From positions 1-49,432 of the forward strand of contig DAIDHQ010000018.1 in assembly GCA_027459645.1 (NCBI GenBank): a stretch of DNA of 49,432 bases. The letters run 5' to 3'. The translations under genes were made by a program, and so were the position numbers. The notes under the pieces are model-generated. The model did no database searches. It was not told where the DNA came from and saw nothing but the letters and a program-made list of their open reading frames with translations. This DNA comes from Vulcanimicrobiota bacterium (GTDB lineage: Bacteria > Vulcanimicrobiota > Vulcanimicrobiia > Vulcanimicrobiales > Vulcanimicrobiaceae). Shown here piece after piece: positions 1-8,971 of this stretch (its first letter is position 1; each line of letters starts with the position of its first letter).

Positions 1-75
1 GCGATCCATCTCATCAAGAAACTTCGCACGTTTAGTTGTCTTCGTGAAACGCTCGAAGCCGTTCGGTGCGAATGA
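1..75 (+). CDS. 3' end of an upstream gene, function unknown (partial)
   Basis: An open frame runs from the first base to a TGA at 73-75 and encodes only about 24 residues, ending in EAVRCE. The TGA shares four bases (ATGA) with the ATG at 72 of the next gene, which is the usual arrangement of translationally coupled genes. I read it as the C-terminus of an upstream operon member. Too little remains to name it. A radical SAM enzyme or a precursor peptide would fit the downstream peptide-modification genes, but nothing visible shows this. Confidence 0.4.
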   Translation, partial: AIHLIKKLRTFSCLRETLEAVRCE

Positions 76-1292
76 AATCTGATCGTTCAGCGCCATGCAC
101 TAATTATATCAGGTCGCGCGCATTTTGCAGAGTTGCCCTAGATATTATTCATCTTCTGACGGGCGTCGATCCGGCGCCGCCGAGCTTGGATTCGATGGTC
201 CAGCTCTACGTTGAAAAGGCCAAGTTCGATTTCGAGCAGCTCATTTGGTGGACAGCTGCCTATCTTCCGGATCGCGACGTGACGGCAATGATTGCTGCGT
301 ACGAAGAACTGCCCGAACCGGTTCGGATACATTTATTGCTTAGTCCCGCGATGTACGAGCTGTTGGCGACGTTTGCAATGGCGCAGGGCCGGATTGAAGC
401 GCGCGATGAAATCTTCCGCAAGGTCGAAGCGCTCGTCTACGACGAGTTGAGCGTTCACCGCGTGGAGCCGGCCGCCCGGCACGAGGACGACGAGATCTGG
501 AGTGCGATGGGCGACGTATGTATTCGCAAGCGCGACGGTCAATGGAGCCGGCACGAAGCCGTACGCCTGAAATCGATCGTGGCGCTCGATTTCGACAGTC
601 CGTATGCCCGAATCGTGAGGCCGCAGAGCTCAACGATGCGACTTCCCCCGGAAGACTTCACGCCCGACGAACGCGCCGACGTGATCGCCAAATGTGACGC
701 GGCGATGGCCTATATCCAAGAGGTGTCTCCGGTCTTTGCGCAGCTCATCTGCAATTACACGCGTGCCGTTCGGCTTCGCAAGGCAGAGAAGATGAATGCG
801 GTCTCGTCTGAGCACGTTACGACCACGATTGGCGAGATCAGGTTGCTGAATTTGCAGAAGAAGGAAGTCGACGTTCCGAAGGTCGTCGAGCAACTCCTTC
901 ACGAGAGCGTACATAACGTGCTGTCAACCTTCGAGTACACGCAGGAAGCATTTCTTAAGACCGACGATGACAAGCAACGGCGTCCCACGTCGTTGTGGTC
1001 GGGCAATGCTCTTCCGGTCGCATCTTTCACCCACGCGATCTTCGTCTGGTTTACACTCTACAACTTTGCTGTTCTGGAGAGCGCGCGGACGGGCCTAAGC
1101 GACGAGGCGCGACGATCGATCAACGAGCGGCGCAACCGCTATGCGGCCGGCTTTGTAGGGCCCGCACGCGTCTCGGATCACATCGCGGCGGGTATTACGT
1201 TCAGCCGCGCGCTCGTGCCGGCGATCGACATCGTTCAGGACACGGTGATCCAGTCGCTGCGCCAATTCGAACCCCGCGCCGTCTTTGCTTAA
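72..1292 (+). CDS. aKG-HExxH-type peptide beta-hydroxylase-like protein
   Basis: The 406-residue protein carries the metal-binding signature HESVH at residues 277-281. About 40 residues later comes a segment reading SLWSGNALPVASFTHAIFVW, whose His321 is the expected third ligand. This spacing, and the W-x-G-x-x-x-P-x-x-x-x-x-H block, match the HExxH domain family attached to FxsB-type RiPP maturases; members act as iron/2-oxoglutarate-dependent hydroxylases of ribosomal peptides. The N-terminal half is alpha-helical with no domain I recognise. I prefer the ATG at 72 over the GTG at 66 because it forms an ATGA overlap with the upstream frame. The next gene follows 11 bases later behind a good ribosome binding site, so the two are probably co-transcribed. 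The peptide substrate is not visible in the window. Confidence 0.7.
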   Translation: MKSDRSAPCTNYIRSRAFCRVALDIIHLLTGVDPAPPSLDSMVQLYVEKAKFDFEQLIWWTAAYLPDRDVTAMIAAYEELPEPVRIHLLLSPAMYELLATFAMAQGRIEARDEIFRKVEALVYDELSVHRVEPAARHEDDEIWSAMGDVCIRKRDGQWSRHEAVRLKSIVALDFDSPYARIVRPQSSTMRLPPEDFTPDERADVIAKCDAAMAYIQEVSPVFAQLICNYTRAVRLRKAEKMNAVSSEHVTTTIGEIRLLNLQKKEVDVPKVVEQLLHESVHNVLSTFEYTQEAFLKTDDDKQRRPTSLWSGNALPVASFTHAIFVWFTLYNFAVLESARTGLSDEARRSINERRNRYAAGFVGPARVSDHIAAGITFSRALVPAIDIVQDTVIQSLRQFEPRAVFA

Positions 1293-1303
1293 GGAGACCA
1301 GAA

Positions 1304-2197
1304 GTGCGAAACGTAACCATCGTCGTCGACGACGAGCAACCGGACACCATGGCAACGGCGGCGGCGCGCCTTCTTCGCCGGCACGCGGATGTGGAAACGA
1401 TCGGCCTCTCGTCCTTTTTGAAGTCGGCCGGTTTTTCATTCGACGTTCTCAGCGGACTACTGGTCCGCGATCCTGCGGCGTATGCTGAATTCGTTGCCGC
1501 GTCGTCTCAAGTACTCTTGCTCAATCGCGTCGTCGAGATTCGCCGTCCGACGTGCGCAGCGTTCCTCGAAGGCACCGGCCTCGGGCCCGAAGCCCTGCCG
1601 GCGCGCTTCCTGTTGGCCGCATACGCGTCACTCTTCAGCACAATGAAGAGCGTCCTCGGTACGCCGGGCCGCTACTCCGCGGTCGGTCATCTGCTTCCCC
1701 TCGACTTGCAATGGCACGAAGTCGCCTCCCGGCGTCGTGACATCGGGGTGCCGCGCTATTCCTATTCGCAGTTCGAAGCCAGGCCGGTCGATTTCGAACG
1801 CCCGATTTGGACGACCCCGTACGAGCTTTTCAATTGGAAAATCAATGCATCGCCGGAATTGACGTCGCTCCATCCGTTTGTCGTGGAGCGGCCCTTAGGA
1901 GACCCGGCCGTCGTATACTTTGTCGCGAACGAGGCGGCCGCGTTCTCGTTGACCGAAGAACGCCGATTGACCGATGGGGAACGCGGCGAGCTCATGTCGC
2001 TCGTTCCGACCCTAAGAGATGCGTTTGGGACCGCGATGGGTGAGAGTTTATGCTTCTTGCACGAAGGCCGCGTGACGTTCGCTTCATTTTCGCACTATCT
2101 CTACACCTCGGCTCAGCGTAAGAAATTCGACGGCGTTTTGGAACGCGGACTTTGCGGCTGGCTCGGTGAAGAGGCTCGAGAGGTAGCAGTGTCCTGA
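1304..2197 (+). CDS. ATP-grasp-like peptide maturation partner (probably degenerate)
   Basis: The GTG at 1304 lies 8 bases after AAGGAG (1291-1296) and gives 297 residues; the open frame extends further upstream only inside the preceding gene. The fold pattern resembles MvdD/graspetide-type ATP-grasp ligases. There is a Rossmann-like N-terminus (MRNVTIVVDDEQPDTMA), a VLLNRVVEIRRP strand, a segment GHLLPLDLQWHEVASRRRDI leading into GVPRYSYS, then PFVVERPLGDPAVVYFVANE and a closing amphipathic helix. The Asp, Glu and Asn magnesium ligands normally found near the end (E-x-N-P) are replaced by FASFSHYLY, so catalysis is doubtful. It may instead bind the substrate of the neighbouring HExxH enzyme. 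Family assignment rests on pattern similarity only. Confidence 0.45.
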   Translation: MRNVTIVVDDEQPDTMATAAARLLRRHADVETIGLSSFLKSAGFSFDVLSGLLVRDPAAYAEFVAASSQVLLLNRVVEIRRPTCAAFLEGTGLGPEALPARFLLAAYASLFSTMKSVLGTPGRYSAVGHLLPLDLQWHEVASRRRDIGVPRYSYSQFEARPVDFERPIWTTPYELFNWKINASPELTSLHPFVVERPLGDPAVVYFVANEAAAFSLTEERRLTDGERGELMSLVPTLRDAFGTAMGESLCFLHEGRVTFASFSHYLYTSAQRKKFDGVLERGLCGWLGEEAREVAVS

Positions 2198-2213
2198 TCA
2201 GGGTGGTGGGAAA

Positions 2214-4733
2214 ATGTTCCGTACGTGGATCTCGCGCTTTGCGCTCGCGCTCTCTCCCCGAGAGTTTCGCGAACAGTATGGCGAGCAAGTACGTCTCGAT
2301 CTCGAAGCGGGGGGCGGTCTGGGCGCGCCCCTCGACGTTCTTGGGGCGGGGATTCTAATGCGGCTCGAGTTTCTCGCGCACGATCTGCGCACCGCGGTGC
2401 ACTCGCTGCTCCGGGCACCTCTCATCACACTCGTCGCCATTTTCACCCTTGGGCTGGCCGTCGCCGCGAACTTCGTCGTCGCCGCCTTGGTGCAAGGCTT
2501 CTTTTTTCGCGCCCTCCCGTTCCCTAACGCCGGCCAGCTGCTCTTCGTCCAGGAGACGGATGCCGGGCGTGCGATGACATTCGGTGACGGCGCTCTTCTG
2601 GCAAAGGCCAGTCCGGATATAGAACTTGCGCTTGCCGATCCACAGCGCGCCGTCTTGGGCGAATCGCGGCAATTGGTGCAAGGCGCGCTCGTTTCACCCA
2701 ATTATTTTCAGGTGCTTGGCGTCACACCGCTGCTCGGGCATTTCTTTACGGACAAAAACGCTTCCGACGCACAATCGGTGATCATCTCGTACGCGTTGTG
2801 GCAGCAACGGTACGGCGGGGATAGAAGCGCGATCGGCAGCACCGTACGCTTGGGAATTCATTCGTTCCGAGTGGCCGGCGTCGCGCCGCCGAATTTTCGC
2901 GACCCTACTCCGTATGGATTCGTCGATCGCTCGTATTGGCTTTCCGCCTCTACGCTCACGAGCGGGGACGGCGTCGCTTTCAACGGGATTGCCAGAGTTC
3001 GTGACGGCGTCAGTCCGAGCGCGGTGGCGCCGGCTTTGCGCGACCGGTTGTCGAGCATCGTACGCAAGGAACCGGCGCTCTTCGGACCGGATTCGTGCTG
3101 CGTTGCGGTCACCTCGGCCGTCGATCGGCTCTCCGGCCCGATGCGCCCGCTCTTGCTGTTGCTTTACGCTTTCGTAACGGTTGTGATTCTCATCGCGGTT
3201 TTTAACGTTGCGAATTTGAATCTCGGCCGCATCGCCGCTCGAGCCGGCGATCTGAGTGTTCGCGTCGCACTTGGAGCTTCGCCGCGGCGCATCGCTTCGG
3301 AACTGACCATGGAAGCACTGCTTCAGGCGGCCGCCGGTTCTGCGATCGGCCTCAGCATAGCCTACGCCGGCCTCGCGCGTCTTTCGGCCGTCGCCTCGCC
3401 ATATCTCCCGCAGATGCGTTCGCTTGGCCTTGATCCGGTTCTCGTGCTGTACGCAATCGGAATCGTACTCTTGACCACCCTCCTTACCGGAACGCTTCCC
3501 GCGATGCATCGTGGGGATCGCGAAATCGCGCTCTCGCTGAAAGAAGTTGGCCGAGGCGACGACGGACGGAAGGCGAGAAAGACGCTTGCAAAACTGGTCG
3601 TTGCGGAAATCGCAATGGCTAGCGCGCTCGTTACGGCCGCGGGCGTGATTTTGCTTACGGTGCTCGCGACGACGCACGTGAACCTCGGCTTCGATCCGTC
3701 GAACCTCTATCTGGCAAAGATCACGCTTCCCGATGACGGATCGATAACCTCAGCCGACCAGCGCAGGTATGTCGCGAAGACCCTGTCCCTGCTGCAATCC
3801 CGCTTTCCAGGCGGTTCGGTTGCAGCCTCCGCTGAAGTTCCGCTAAGTTGCTGTTCGTCGGTGTCGGTACGCGTAAAGCCGGGCGCCGATCCGATCGAGA
3901 TGCTTTCGAATATTGTCACGCCGGGATATTTTGCAACGCTGCACATCCCGCTCGTGCTCGGCCGCGTCTTTACCGCAGCCGACACGCAGAACGCTCCTTG
4001 CGTAGCGGTCGTCGACGAGGCGTTCGCGCGGCAGTATTACGGCACGTCGAACCCCGTGGGACGTAGCGTCATGCCGCAGGACGGGAGCATCCCCTCACAA
4101 TGCGAGATCGTCGGCGTCGTGCTGTCGGTGCCGCAGGCGTATGGACAGCTTCAGCGTCCCATGCTCTATTTCACGATGGCGCAAGTCGTCGACTTCTCGC
4201 AGTTCATCATCAGAACGCTTCCCGGTCAAAGCAACGTTCGCACGGCGGTGACGGCTGCATTTGATTCGAGCGACCCGCTCTTTCCAAAGCCTGAAATCAT
4301 GTCGTATGCAACGCTAATGCGCCGGCAACTTATGGTTCCGTGGATTGCGGTCGCCGTATTTGGTGCGCTCTCGATCATCGCGTTCGTCGTCGCCTTGAGC
4401 GGCATTTATGCGTTGACCGCGTACTCCGTGGCGCGCCAGATGCGGGAGTTCGGGATACGCAGCGCGATAGGCGCTTCGCCACTTGCGATTCTTCGCCACG
4501 TTTGCCGGCAGGCGTTGACGCGCAGCGCGTTAGGCGCTGCATTCGGCATCGTGCTCGTGGCGCTGCTTTCGATTCCGTTGCGTACGGTGCTATTCGGCAT
4601 GACGTCGACGGCGTTGGTAGGGCTCTTCGCGGTGGTTGGGGCGATCATTCTGCTGTGCACGTTTGCAGCATCGCTCGTTCCGGCGATGCGCGCTGCACGG
4701 GTGGCGCCGGCCGTGGCACTACGCCAAGATTAG
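2214..4733 (+). CDS. ADOP/MacB-type ABC transporter permease
   Basis: This 839-residue membrane protein has the architecture of the acidobacterial duplicated orphan permease (ADOP) family. A short soluble prefix (SPREFREQYGEQVRLDLE) is followed by one transmembrane helix near residue 75, a MacB-type periplasmic core (SPNYFQVLGVTPLLGHFF), three helices forming an FtsX domain (about residues 300-430), a second periplasmic core (TPGYFATLHIPLVLGRVFT) and a second three-helix FtsX domain at the C-terminus. No ATPase is fused to it. It starts 16 bases after the preceding gene and could be the export permease for its product, working with the MacB-type ATPase at 7760. The tolC-macAB genes have their own promoter, so the pairing is inference. 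Confidence 0.85.
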   Translation: MFRTWISRFALALSPREFREQYGEQVRLDLEAGGGLGAPLDVLGAGILMRLEFLAHDLRTAVHSLLRAPLITLVAIFTLGLAVAANFVVAALVQGFFFRALPFPNAGQLLFVQETDAGRAMTFGDGALLAKASPDIELALADPQRAVLGESRQLVQGALVSPNYFQVLGVTPLLGHFFTDKNASDAQSVIISYALWQQRYGGDRSAIGSTVRLGIHSFRVAGVAPPNFRDPTPYGFVDRSYWLSASTLTSGDGVAFNGIARVRDGVSPSAVAPALRDRLSSIVRKEPALFGPDSCCVAVTSAVDRLSGPMRPLLLLLYAFVTVVILIAVFNVANLNLGRIAARAGDLSVRVALGASPRRIASELTMEALLQAAAGSAIGLSIAYAGLARLSAVASPYLPQMRSLGLDPVLVLYAIGIVLLTTLLTGTLPAMHRGDREIALSLKEVGRGDDGRKARKTLAKLVVAEIAMASALVTAAGVILLTVLATTHVNLGFDPSNLYLAKITLPDDGSITSADQRRYVAKTLSLLQSRFPGGSVAASAEVPLSCCSSVSVRVKPGADPIEMLSNIVTPGYFATLHIPLVLGRVFTAADTQNAPCVAVVDEAFARQYYGTSNPVGRSVMPQDGSIPSQCEIVGVVLSVPQAYGQLQRPMLYFTMAQVVDFSQFIIRTLPGQSNVRTAVTAAFDSSDPLFPKPEIMSYATLMRRQLMVPWIAVAVFGALSIIAFVVALSGIYALTAYSVARQMREFGIRSAIGASPLAILRHVCRQALTRSALGAAFGIVLVALLSIPLRTVLFGMTSTALVGLFAVVGAIILLCTFAASLVPAMRAARVAPAVALRQD

Positions 4734-4738
4734 CCGTA

Positions 4739-4767
4739 TTGACAGATCGCTCCAGAGTTGATATATC
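4739..4767 (+). promoter_or_regulatory. sigma-70-type promoter of tolC-padR-macAB
   Basis: TTGACA at 4739-4744 and TATATC at 4762-4767 are separated by exactly 17 bases. The predicted transcription start falls at about 4774-4776, on the ATG of the TolC gene, so the message would be leaderless or nearly so. The promoter begins a few bases after the stop of the permease gene and gives the export operon independent expression. The PadR regulator encoded in the operon is a candidate to act here, but I see no clear PadR palindrome. Confidence 0.6.
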
Positions 4768-4775
4768 CGTAGTGG

Positions 4776-6137
4776 ATGCATCTATTATGGAGTATCGTTG
4801 CGGCCTCAGTGATCGGTGGCTCGGGAGCGGCCGCAGGCGTGCCGTTCCCGGCATTTGGCGCTTCAGGTGCTGCGGCCGCAACCACCACCCCCGTGCCCGG
4901 CGTGCCTTCGCGGCTCGGGCTCCCGGAAGCAATCAAGGTTGCTGCGGCGTTCTCGCCTGTGCTGTCGACCGCGCGTGCGGCCTACAATGTCGCCTCCGGC
5001 GAAACGGACCTCTCCGTGTCGCCGCTAAGGCCGGCCGCCGCGCTTTCCGGCACATATCAGGCGCAGGGCGGTGATTTCTCCGGGAGCGTACCCGCTCGCC
5101 AGACCGGCGTCAACATAAGCCAACTACTTTTTGACGGTGGGCGTACCATCGCGCAGATACGCGCGGCGCGCGGAACGGAGTCGGCGGCCGCCCAAAGTTA
5201 TCGGCGCGCACTTCAAACGCTTGCGTATGGCGTCGCGCAGGCCTATTACGGTGCGCTCGAGGCTCACAGTCAGACGCAGTTGCAACTTCAGATCCTCAGG
5301 CAGAGTTTGACGCAAGAGCGATTGATCTCCGCGCAAATCCGGGCCGGGACGGCCGCGCGCATCGATCTGGAGACGGCGCAAATTCCAAGCGCGCAGGCGC
5401 GCGTTGCGGTCGTTCGTGCCCAAGGGACCGAACTTGCAGCGGACGCCGCTTTCGCCAACGCTCTCGGCTTGCGCGCGGATTCCGGCGTTCTGCCCGTCGA
5501 AAATGAGACGGAACTCGAAGCGTCGTCATTGCCGCCCCGTGTGCCGCTGAATTACGCGCAGGCGGTGAAAGAGGCGCTACGCCGGCGCCCAGATCTGCTT
5601 GCCGCGGAGGACGCTTATCGCAGCGCGACCGAAGGCGTTCGCGTTGCAGCCTTGACTGCAACGCCGGTGTTAACGAGTAGCTTCGGTGGAACCTATTCGT
5701 CTTTCGCCCCTGGGATTCCATGGCAAAACAGTCGTTTCGCCGGCGCCAGCTTGGTCATTCCGATCGTTGACCAGGGTACCACAAAGGCGCAAACTGCAAT
5801 CGCCGATGGAAAGCGCGAGCAGGCGAAGGCCGCGATGAAACAAGTGCATCTTATCGTCGAATCGGACGTGCGTCAGGCCCTCGTGCAATTAGTCGCTACG
5901 CGCGCAGCGCTCGGGCAAACACGAGACGAACTCAAAAAAGCGCGCGACGTATTGACCGCAACGCAACGGCAGTATCGCGCGGGACAGACCACGTTGCCGC
6001 TTTTGCTCAACGCACAGACGCAACTTGCGGGCGCAGAGACCGATCATCTTCAGGCTCTCTACGGCCTGCGACAGGCTGAACAAACCTATCTATACGCACT
6101 CGGCGACAACGTTTCGAGCGGAGGAACATCCCCATGA
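4776..6137 (+). CDS. TolC-family outer-membrane efflux protein
   Basis: The 453-residue protein begins with a hydrophobic leader (about 20 residues) and a Pro/Ala/Thr-rich linker. It then shows the duplicated outer-membrane-factor layout: LGLPEAIKVAAAFSP at the start of repeat one, LNYAQAVKEALRRRPDLLAA at the start of repeat two, and long heptad-rich helices in each (for example residues 130-215 and 340-440). The motif QLLFDGGRT is typical of TolC strands. It forms the trimeric channel that takes substrate from the MacA-like adaptor across the outer membrane. Its last four bases overlap the padR start (ATGA), so it heads the tolC-padR-macA-macB operon. Confidence 0.88.
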   Translation: MHLLWSIVAASVIGGSGAAAGVPFPAFGASGAAAATTTPVPGVPSRLGLPEAIKVAAAFSPVLSTARAAYNVASGETDLSVSPLRPAAALSGTYQAQGGDFSGSVPARQTGVNISQLLFDGGRTIAQIRAARGTESAAAQSYRRALQTLAYGVAQAYYGALEAHSQTQLQLQILRQSLTQERLISAQIRAGTAARIDLETAQIPSAQARVAVVRAQGTELAADAAFANALGLRADSGVLPVENETELEASSLPPRVPLNYAQAVKEALRRRPDLLAAEDAYRSATEGVRVAALTATPVLTSSFGGTYSSFAPGIPWQNSRFAGASLVIPIVDQGTTKAQTAIADGKREQAKAAMKQVHLIVESDVRQALVQLVATRAALGQTRDELKKARDVLTATQRQYRAGQTTLPLLLNAQTQLAGAETDHLQALYGLRQAEQTYLYALGDNVSSGGTSP

Positions 6138-6490
6138 CGAGAGCATCGAGCGATCCGCGGGCACTGCTTCCATTGAGCGCGAGCGCCTTTCATATTTTGC
6201 TCGCGCTCTCCGAAGACGATCGCCACGGCTATAGCATCGCGAAGGAAGTCGATGCGACGACGCACGGTGAAGTACGTCTTGGACCCGGCACGTTGTATCG
6301 CCTGATCAAAGAGATGGTCGCGGATGGCTGGATTGCCGAGGTCGAAAAGCGAGATTCGGAAGATCCTCGTCGCCGCTATTATCGCCTGACGCCGTGGGGA
6401 CGGAAAATTGCCAGCGCGGAGGCGGCACGGTTGGACGAGCTCGTGCGCTTGGCGAGGTCGCGCCACTTGCTGCAACCGCAGGCAGGTTGA
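6134..6490 (+). CDS. PadR-family transcriptional regulator
   Basis: This 118-residue protein has the PadR winged-helix signature: ILLALSEDDRHGYSIAKEV, then GPGTLYRLIKEMVADGWI and a wing reading DPRRRYYRLTPWGRKI. The short C-terminal helix, as in the small PadR subfamily, serves for dimerisation. PadR proteins of this type often repress a neighbouring multidrug or peptide exporter and are released by the exported compound. Its position between the outer-membrane factor and the adaptor gene, with a four-base overlap on the left and 3 bases on the right, suggests it controls this operon. Confidence 0.88.
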   Translation: MTRASSDPRALLPLSASAFHILLALSEDDRHGYSIAKEVDATTHGEVRLGPGTLYRLIKEMVADGWIAEVEKRDSEDPRRRYYRLTPWGRKIASAEAARLDELVRLARSRHLLQPQAG

Positions 6491-6493
6491 GGC

Positions 6494-7747
6494 ATGGATA
6501 TCGTTCGTGAGCGAAGGCGTCCGTTTCGCGGCCGCTATGCCACCGTAGGGCTTGTGGTGCTCGCCGTTGTCGTCGCCGGGTCGTTGATCGCGCTTATGCG
6601 TCCGCAAGCAAATGCACTTTCCGTTGACCGATCGTCTATCGTTACAGCAAGCGTGCGCCGTGGCGTTTTTGAACGCTCGGTGACGGCGACGGGAACGCTT
6701 TCCTCAAAGAACGTGCGCGTCGTCACGGCGACGCAGCCCGGGATCGTCACGGCGATACTGGTAAAACCGGGGGCGTACGTTCGGGCGGGCGCGCCGCTCG
6801 TCCGGCTGGAAAATCCTAGCCTCGAAGCAGCCGTGGTTAACGCCCGGGCTGCCGTAGAATCGGCGCGCGCGCAATTGACGAGCGCGCGCGAACAAGCGCG
6901 CGCGGCCGCGCTTACGCAGGAGTCGAATCTCGCCGGACAAGAAGCCCAGCTTCAGGAAGATTCTACAACCGCTTCTTCGTTGCAGTCGTTGCACCACGAT
7001 GGATTGGTGGCAGATTCGACGTATCGCATTGCGACCATCAAGGCATCCCAGCAGGCCCGGCAAGTTCAGATCGCGCGAGCTCAAGTGGCCGTCGGCACCG
7101 CGCAGCAAGATAGTCAGATCGTGGCCGCGCGAGCGCAGGTCGATCAAGCCATGGTTAATCTGGCGACGCAAGAGGAGAATCTTGCCGCTCTGACCGTGCA
7201 GGCGGGAGGAAGCGGCGTGGTGCAATCCATGAACGTACGGATCGGATCCAACGTAGAAGGCGGAAAAGAACTGGCGACGATCGCCGATCAGCAAAATCTG
7301 AAGGCCGTGCTTCAGGTCCCCGAGAGCGAAGCGCATGCGGTTAACCTAGGGATGCCTGCGAGCGTCGACACTGGGAATGGGACGGCGGTAGGCACCGTCT
7401 CGCACATTTCCCCCGTCGCGCAAGAGCATACCGTCGCCGTCGATATTAGCTTCCCTCACCCGCTCCCCGCCGGCTCTCGACCCGATTTGGGTGTGACCGG
7501 AACGATTCAAATTCAACGTCTTCCCGATGCGCTCTCCGTCCAACGGCCGGCCGGCGTCAACGACAACTCCGAAACGAGTCTCTACGTTCTCGACTCACGT
7601 GGCGATACGGCAAAACGCGTACGCGTGCGCTTGGGCGCGGGCTCAACGGAGCGGATACAGATTCTCGGCGGTCTAACGACCGGACAGACGGTGATAATTT
7701 CGGACACTTCGGCATTCGGTGACGCGACCGAACTGCGGATTCACTAG
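6494..7747 (+). CDS. MacA/HlyD-type periplasmic adaptor subunit
   Basis: The 417-residue protein has one N-terminal transmembrane helix (about residues 15-35). It then shows the first half of a lipoyl domain (TATGTLSSKNVRVVTATQPGIVTAILVKPGAYVRAG), a long Ala/Gln-rich coiled coil (residues 115-235), the second lipoyl half (VQSMNVRIGSNVEGGKELATI) and beta-barrel and membrane-proximal domains. This is the order seen in MacA-like adaptors that bridge an inner-membrane ABC exporter and TolC. It follows padR by 3 bases and precedes the ATPase gene by 12 bases. Confidence 0.88.
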   Translation: MDIVRERRRPFRGRYATVGLVVLAVVVAGSLIALMRPQANALSVDRSSIVTASVRRGVFERSVTATGTLSSKNVRVVTATQPGIVTAILVKPGAYVRAGAPLVRLENPSLEAAVVNARAAVESARAQLTSAREQARAAALTQESNLAGQEAQLQEDSTTASSLQSLHHDGLVADSTYRIATIKASQQARQVQIARAQVAVGTAQQDSQIVAARAQVDQAMVNLATQEENLAALTVQAGGSGVVQSMNVRIGSNVEGGKELATIADQQNLKAVLQVPESEAHAVNLGMPASVDTGNGTAVGTVSHISPVAQEHTVAVDISFPHPLPAGSRPDLGVTGTIQIQRLPDALSVQRPAGVNDNSETSLYVLDSRGDTAKRVRVRLGAGSTERIQILGGLTTGQTVIISDTSAFGDATELRIH

Positions 7748-7759
7748 GAAGGATAGAAC

Positions 7760-8452
7760 ATGCTCCTGGCTCTCAAAGACGTTACCAAAAGTTACTACAC
7801 CGATGAGATGGAGACGCGTGCCCTATCCAATATCTCGCTAACCATCGAGCGCGGAGAATACGTGTCGATCGAGGGACCTTCGGGTTGCGGTAAATCGACG
7901 CTGCTTTCGATTCTCGGCTTGCTGGACACTCCCACATCCGGCGCGTATCTCTTAAACGGAACATCCGTTGAAGGTTTGCAAGCAGCTCAGCGCGCGGCGA
8001 TTAGAAACCGGGAGATCGGCTTCATCTTTCAAAGTTTCAATTTGATAGGTGATCTTACCGTCTATCAAAACGTCGAACTTCCGCTGATCTATCGCGGCGT
8101 AAGCAAACGCGAACGTCACCGGCGTGTCGAAGAAGTGCTCGAACGAGTCTCGATGGCGCAGCGTGCTCGGCACTATCCCGCGCAGCTTTCCGGCGGTCAG
8201 CAGCAGCGAGTTGCGGTCGCGCGCGCTCTCTGCGGAAACCCGTCGCTGTTGCTCGCCGACGAACCGACAGGAAACCTCGATACCCTCAACGGGAATTCGG
8301 TGATGGAGTTGTTGTCGCAGTTACATGAAGGAGGAGCAACGATCATCATGGTGACGCACGACCGGCGTTTTGCGGGGTTTGCGAAACGGACGATCGGCCT
8401 CCTAGACGGGAGGCTTGACCAGGAGACCTCCACGGTTGAGGCGCTCCTCTAA
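7760..8452 (+). CDS. MacB/LolD-type ABC transporter ATP-binding protein
   Basis: This 230-residue nucleotide-binding subunit has all canonical motifs: Walker A GPSGCGKST, Q-loop IFQSFNLIGDLTVYQN, signature LSGGQQQRVAVARAL, Walker B LLLADEPTGNLD and the H-loop VTHD. The short length and the NLDTLNG stretch place it in the MacB/LolD/FtsE class that energises FtsX-type permeases by a mechanotransmission cycle. The operon has no permease of its own. The ADOP permease at 2214-4733 is the obvious partner. Confidence 0.9.
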   Translation: MLLALKDVTKSYYTDEMETRALSNISLTIERGEYVSIEGPSGCGKSTLLSILGLLDTPTSGAYLLNGTSVEGLQAAQRAAIRNREIGFIFQSFNLIGDLTVYQNVELPLIYRGVSKRERHRRVEEVLERVSMAQRARHYPAQLSGGQQQRVAVARALCGNPSLLLADEPTGNLDTLNGNSVMELLSQLHEGGATIIMVTHDRRFAGFAKRTIGLLDGRLDQETSTVEALL

Positions 8453-8499
8453 TCGAAGCCGAATCCATTTCCCGAGCCGATCATCGTGCACGCGCCGCG

Positions 8500-8964
8500 T
8501 TGCCCCCGAACGGACGTTTTCGCAGGTTTTATCGGTGCGGAACTGCGGGAATGCTGATCCTTTTGCTTTGCCTAGCAACGTCGTGTGAAGCGAAGCCTCA
8601 TCCTACCGCGGCCGCTCTCAAGAAGCCGCCGTCGGCTGCCTTTCGCGCATCGGATATCGGCCGTCAAGGTATTCCGAAACTTCGTGCACGAGACCGCGAG
8701 TTGATAAAGCGCGTTCAACGCGCCTCAGCACCGGCGGATCGGTCCACGCTCATGGTTTTCGTGCAGGGGACGCACGTGCGGCTCTTTTATGGACCGCGCG
8801 CTCGAGATGAAGGCACCGGTCCCACCGCGTTTCGGATCATGGGTACCTGCAATGCGTTTTATCAGAACGGCGCAGTTCACGCATATCCCGGAGATGGAGC
8901 AGGTTGCGACCGTTGGAGGCCATCGAAAGCCGACGCAATCGTTATAAAGGCCTCTCGCCAGTAA
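8500..8964 (+). CDS. Small lipoprotein of unknown function
   Basis: A TTG start at 8500 gives 154 residues with a basic n-region (GRFRRFYR), a leucine-rich core and a lipobox LATSC with the lipidated cysteine at about residue 28. The ATG at 8551 would remove the basic region, so I prefer TTG. The mature part contains a conserved-looking core (TLMVFVQGTHVRLFYG) and two further cysteines that could form a disulfide. I do not recognise a domain. It lies 47 bases after the ATPase gene and may be read from the same transcript. Confidence 0.55.
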   Translation: MPPNGRFRRFYRCGTAGMLILLLCLATSCEAKPHPTAAALKKPPSAAFRASDIGRQGIPKLRARDRELIKRVQRASAPADRSTLMVFVQGTHVRLFYGPRARDEGTGPTAFRIMGTCNAFYQNGAVHAYPGDGAGCDRWRPSKADAIVIKASRQ

Positions 8965-8971
8965 GCTGGAG

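Noticed and set aside
2694-3677. A 327-codon minus-strand frame inside the ADOP permease gene
   Set aside because: It is an antisense shadow of high third-position GC. The product is a low-complexity Arg/Gln/Asn mix, and the plus strand encodes clear transmembrane and MacB segments.
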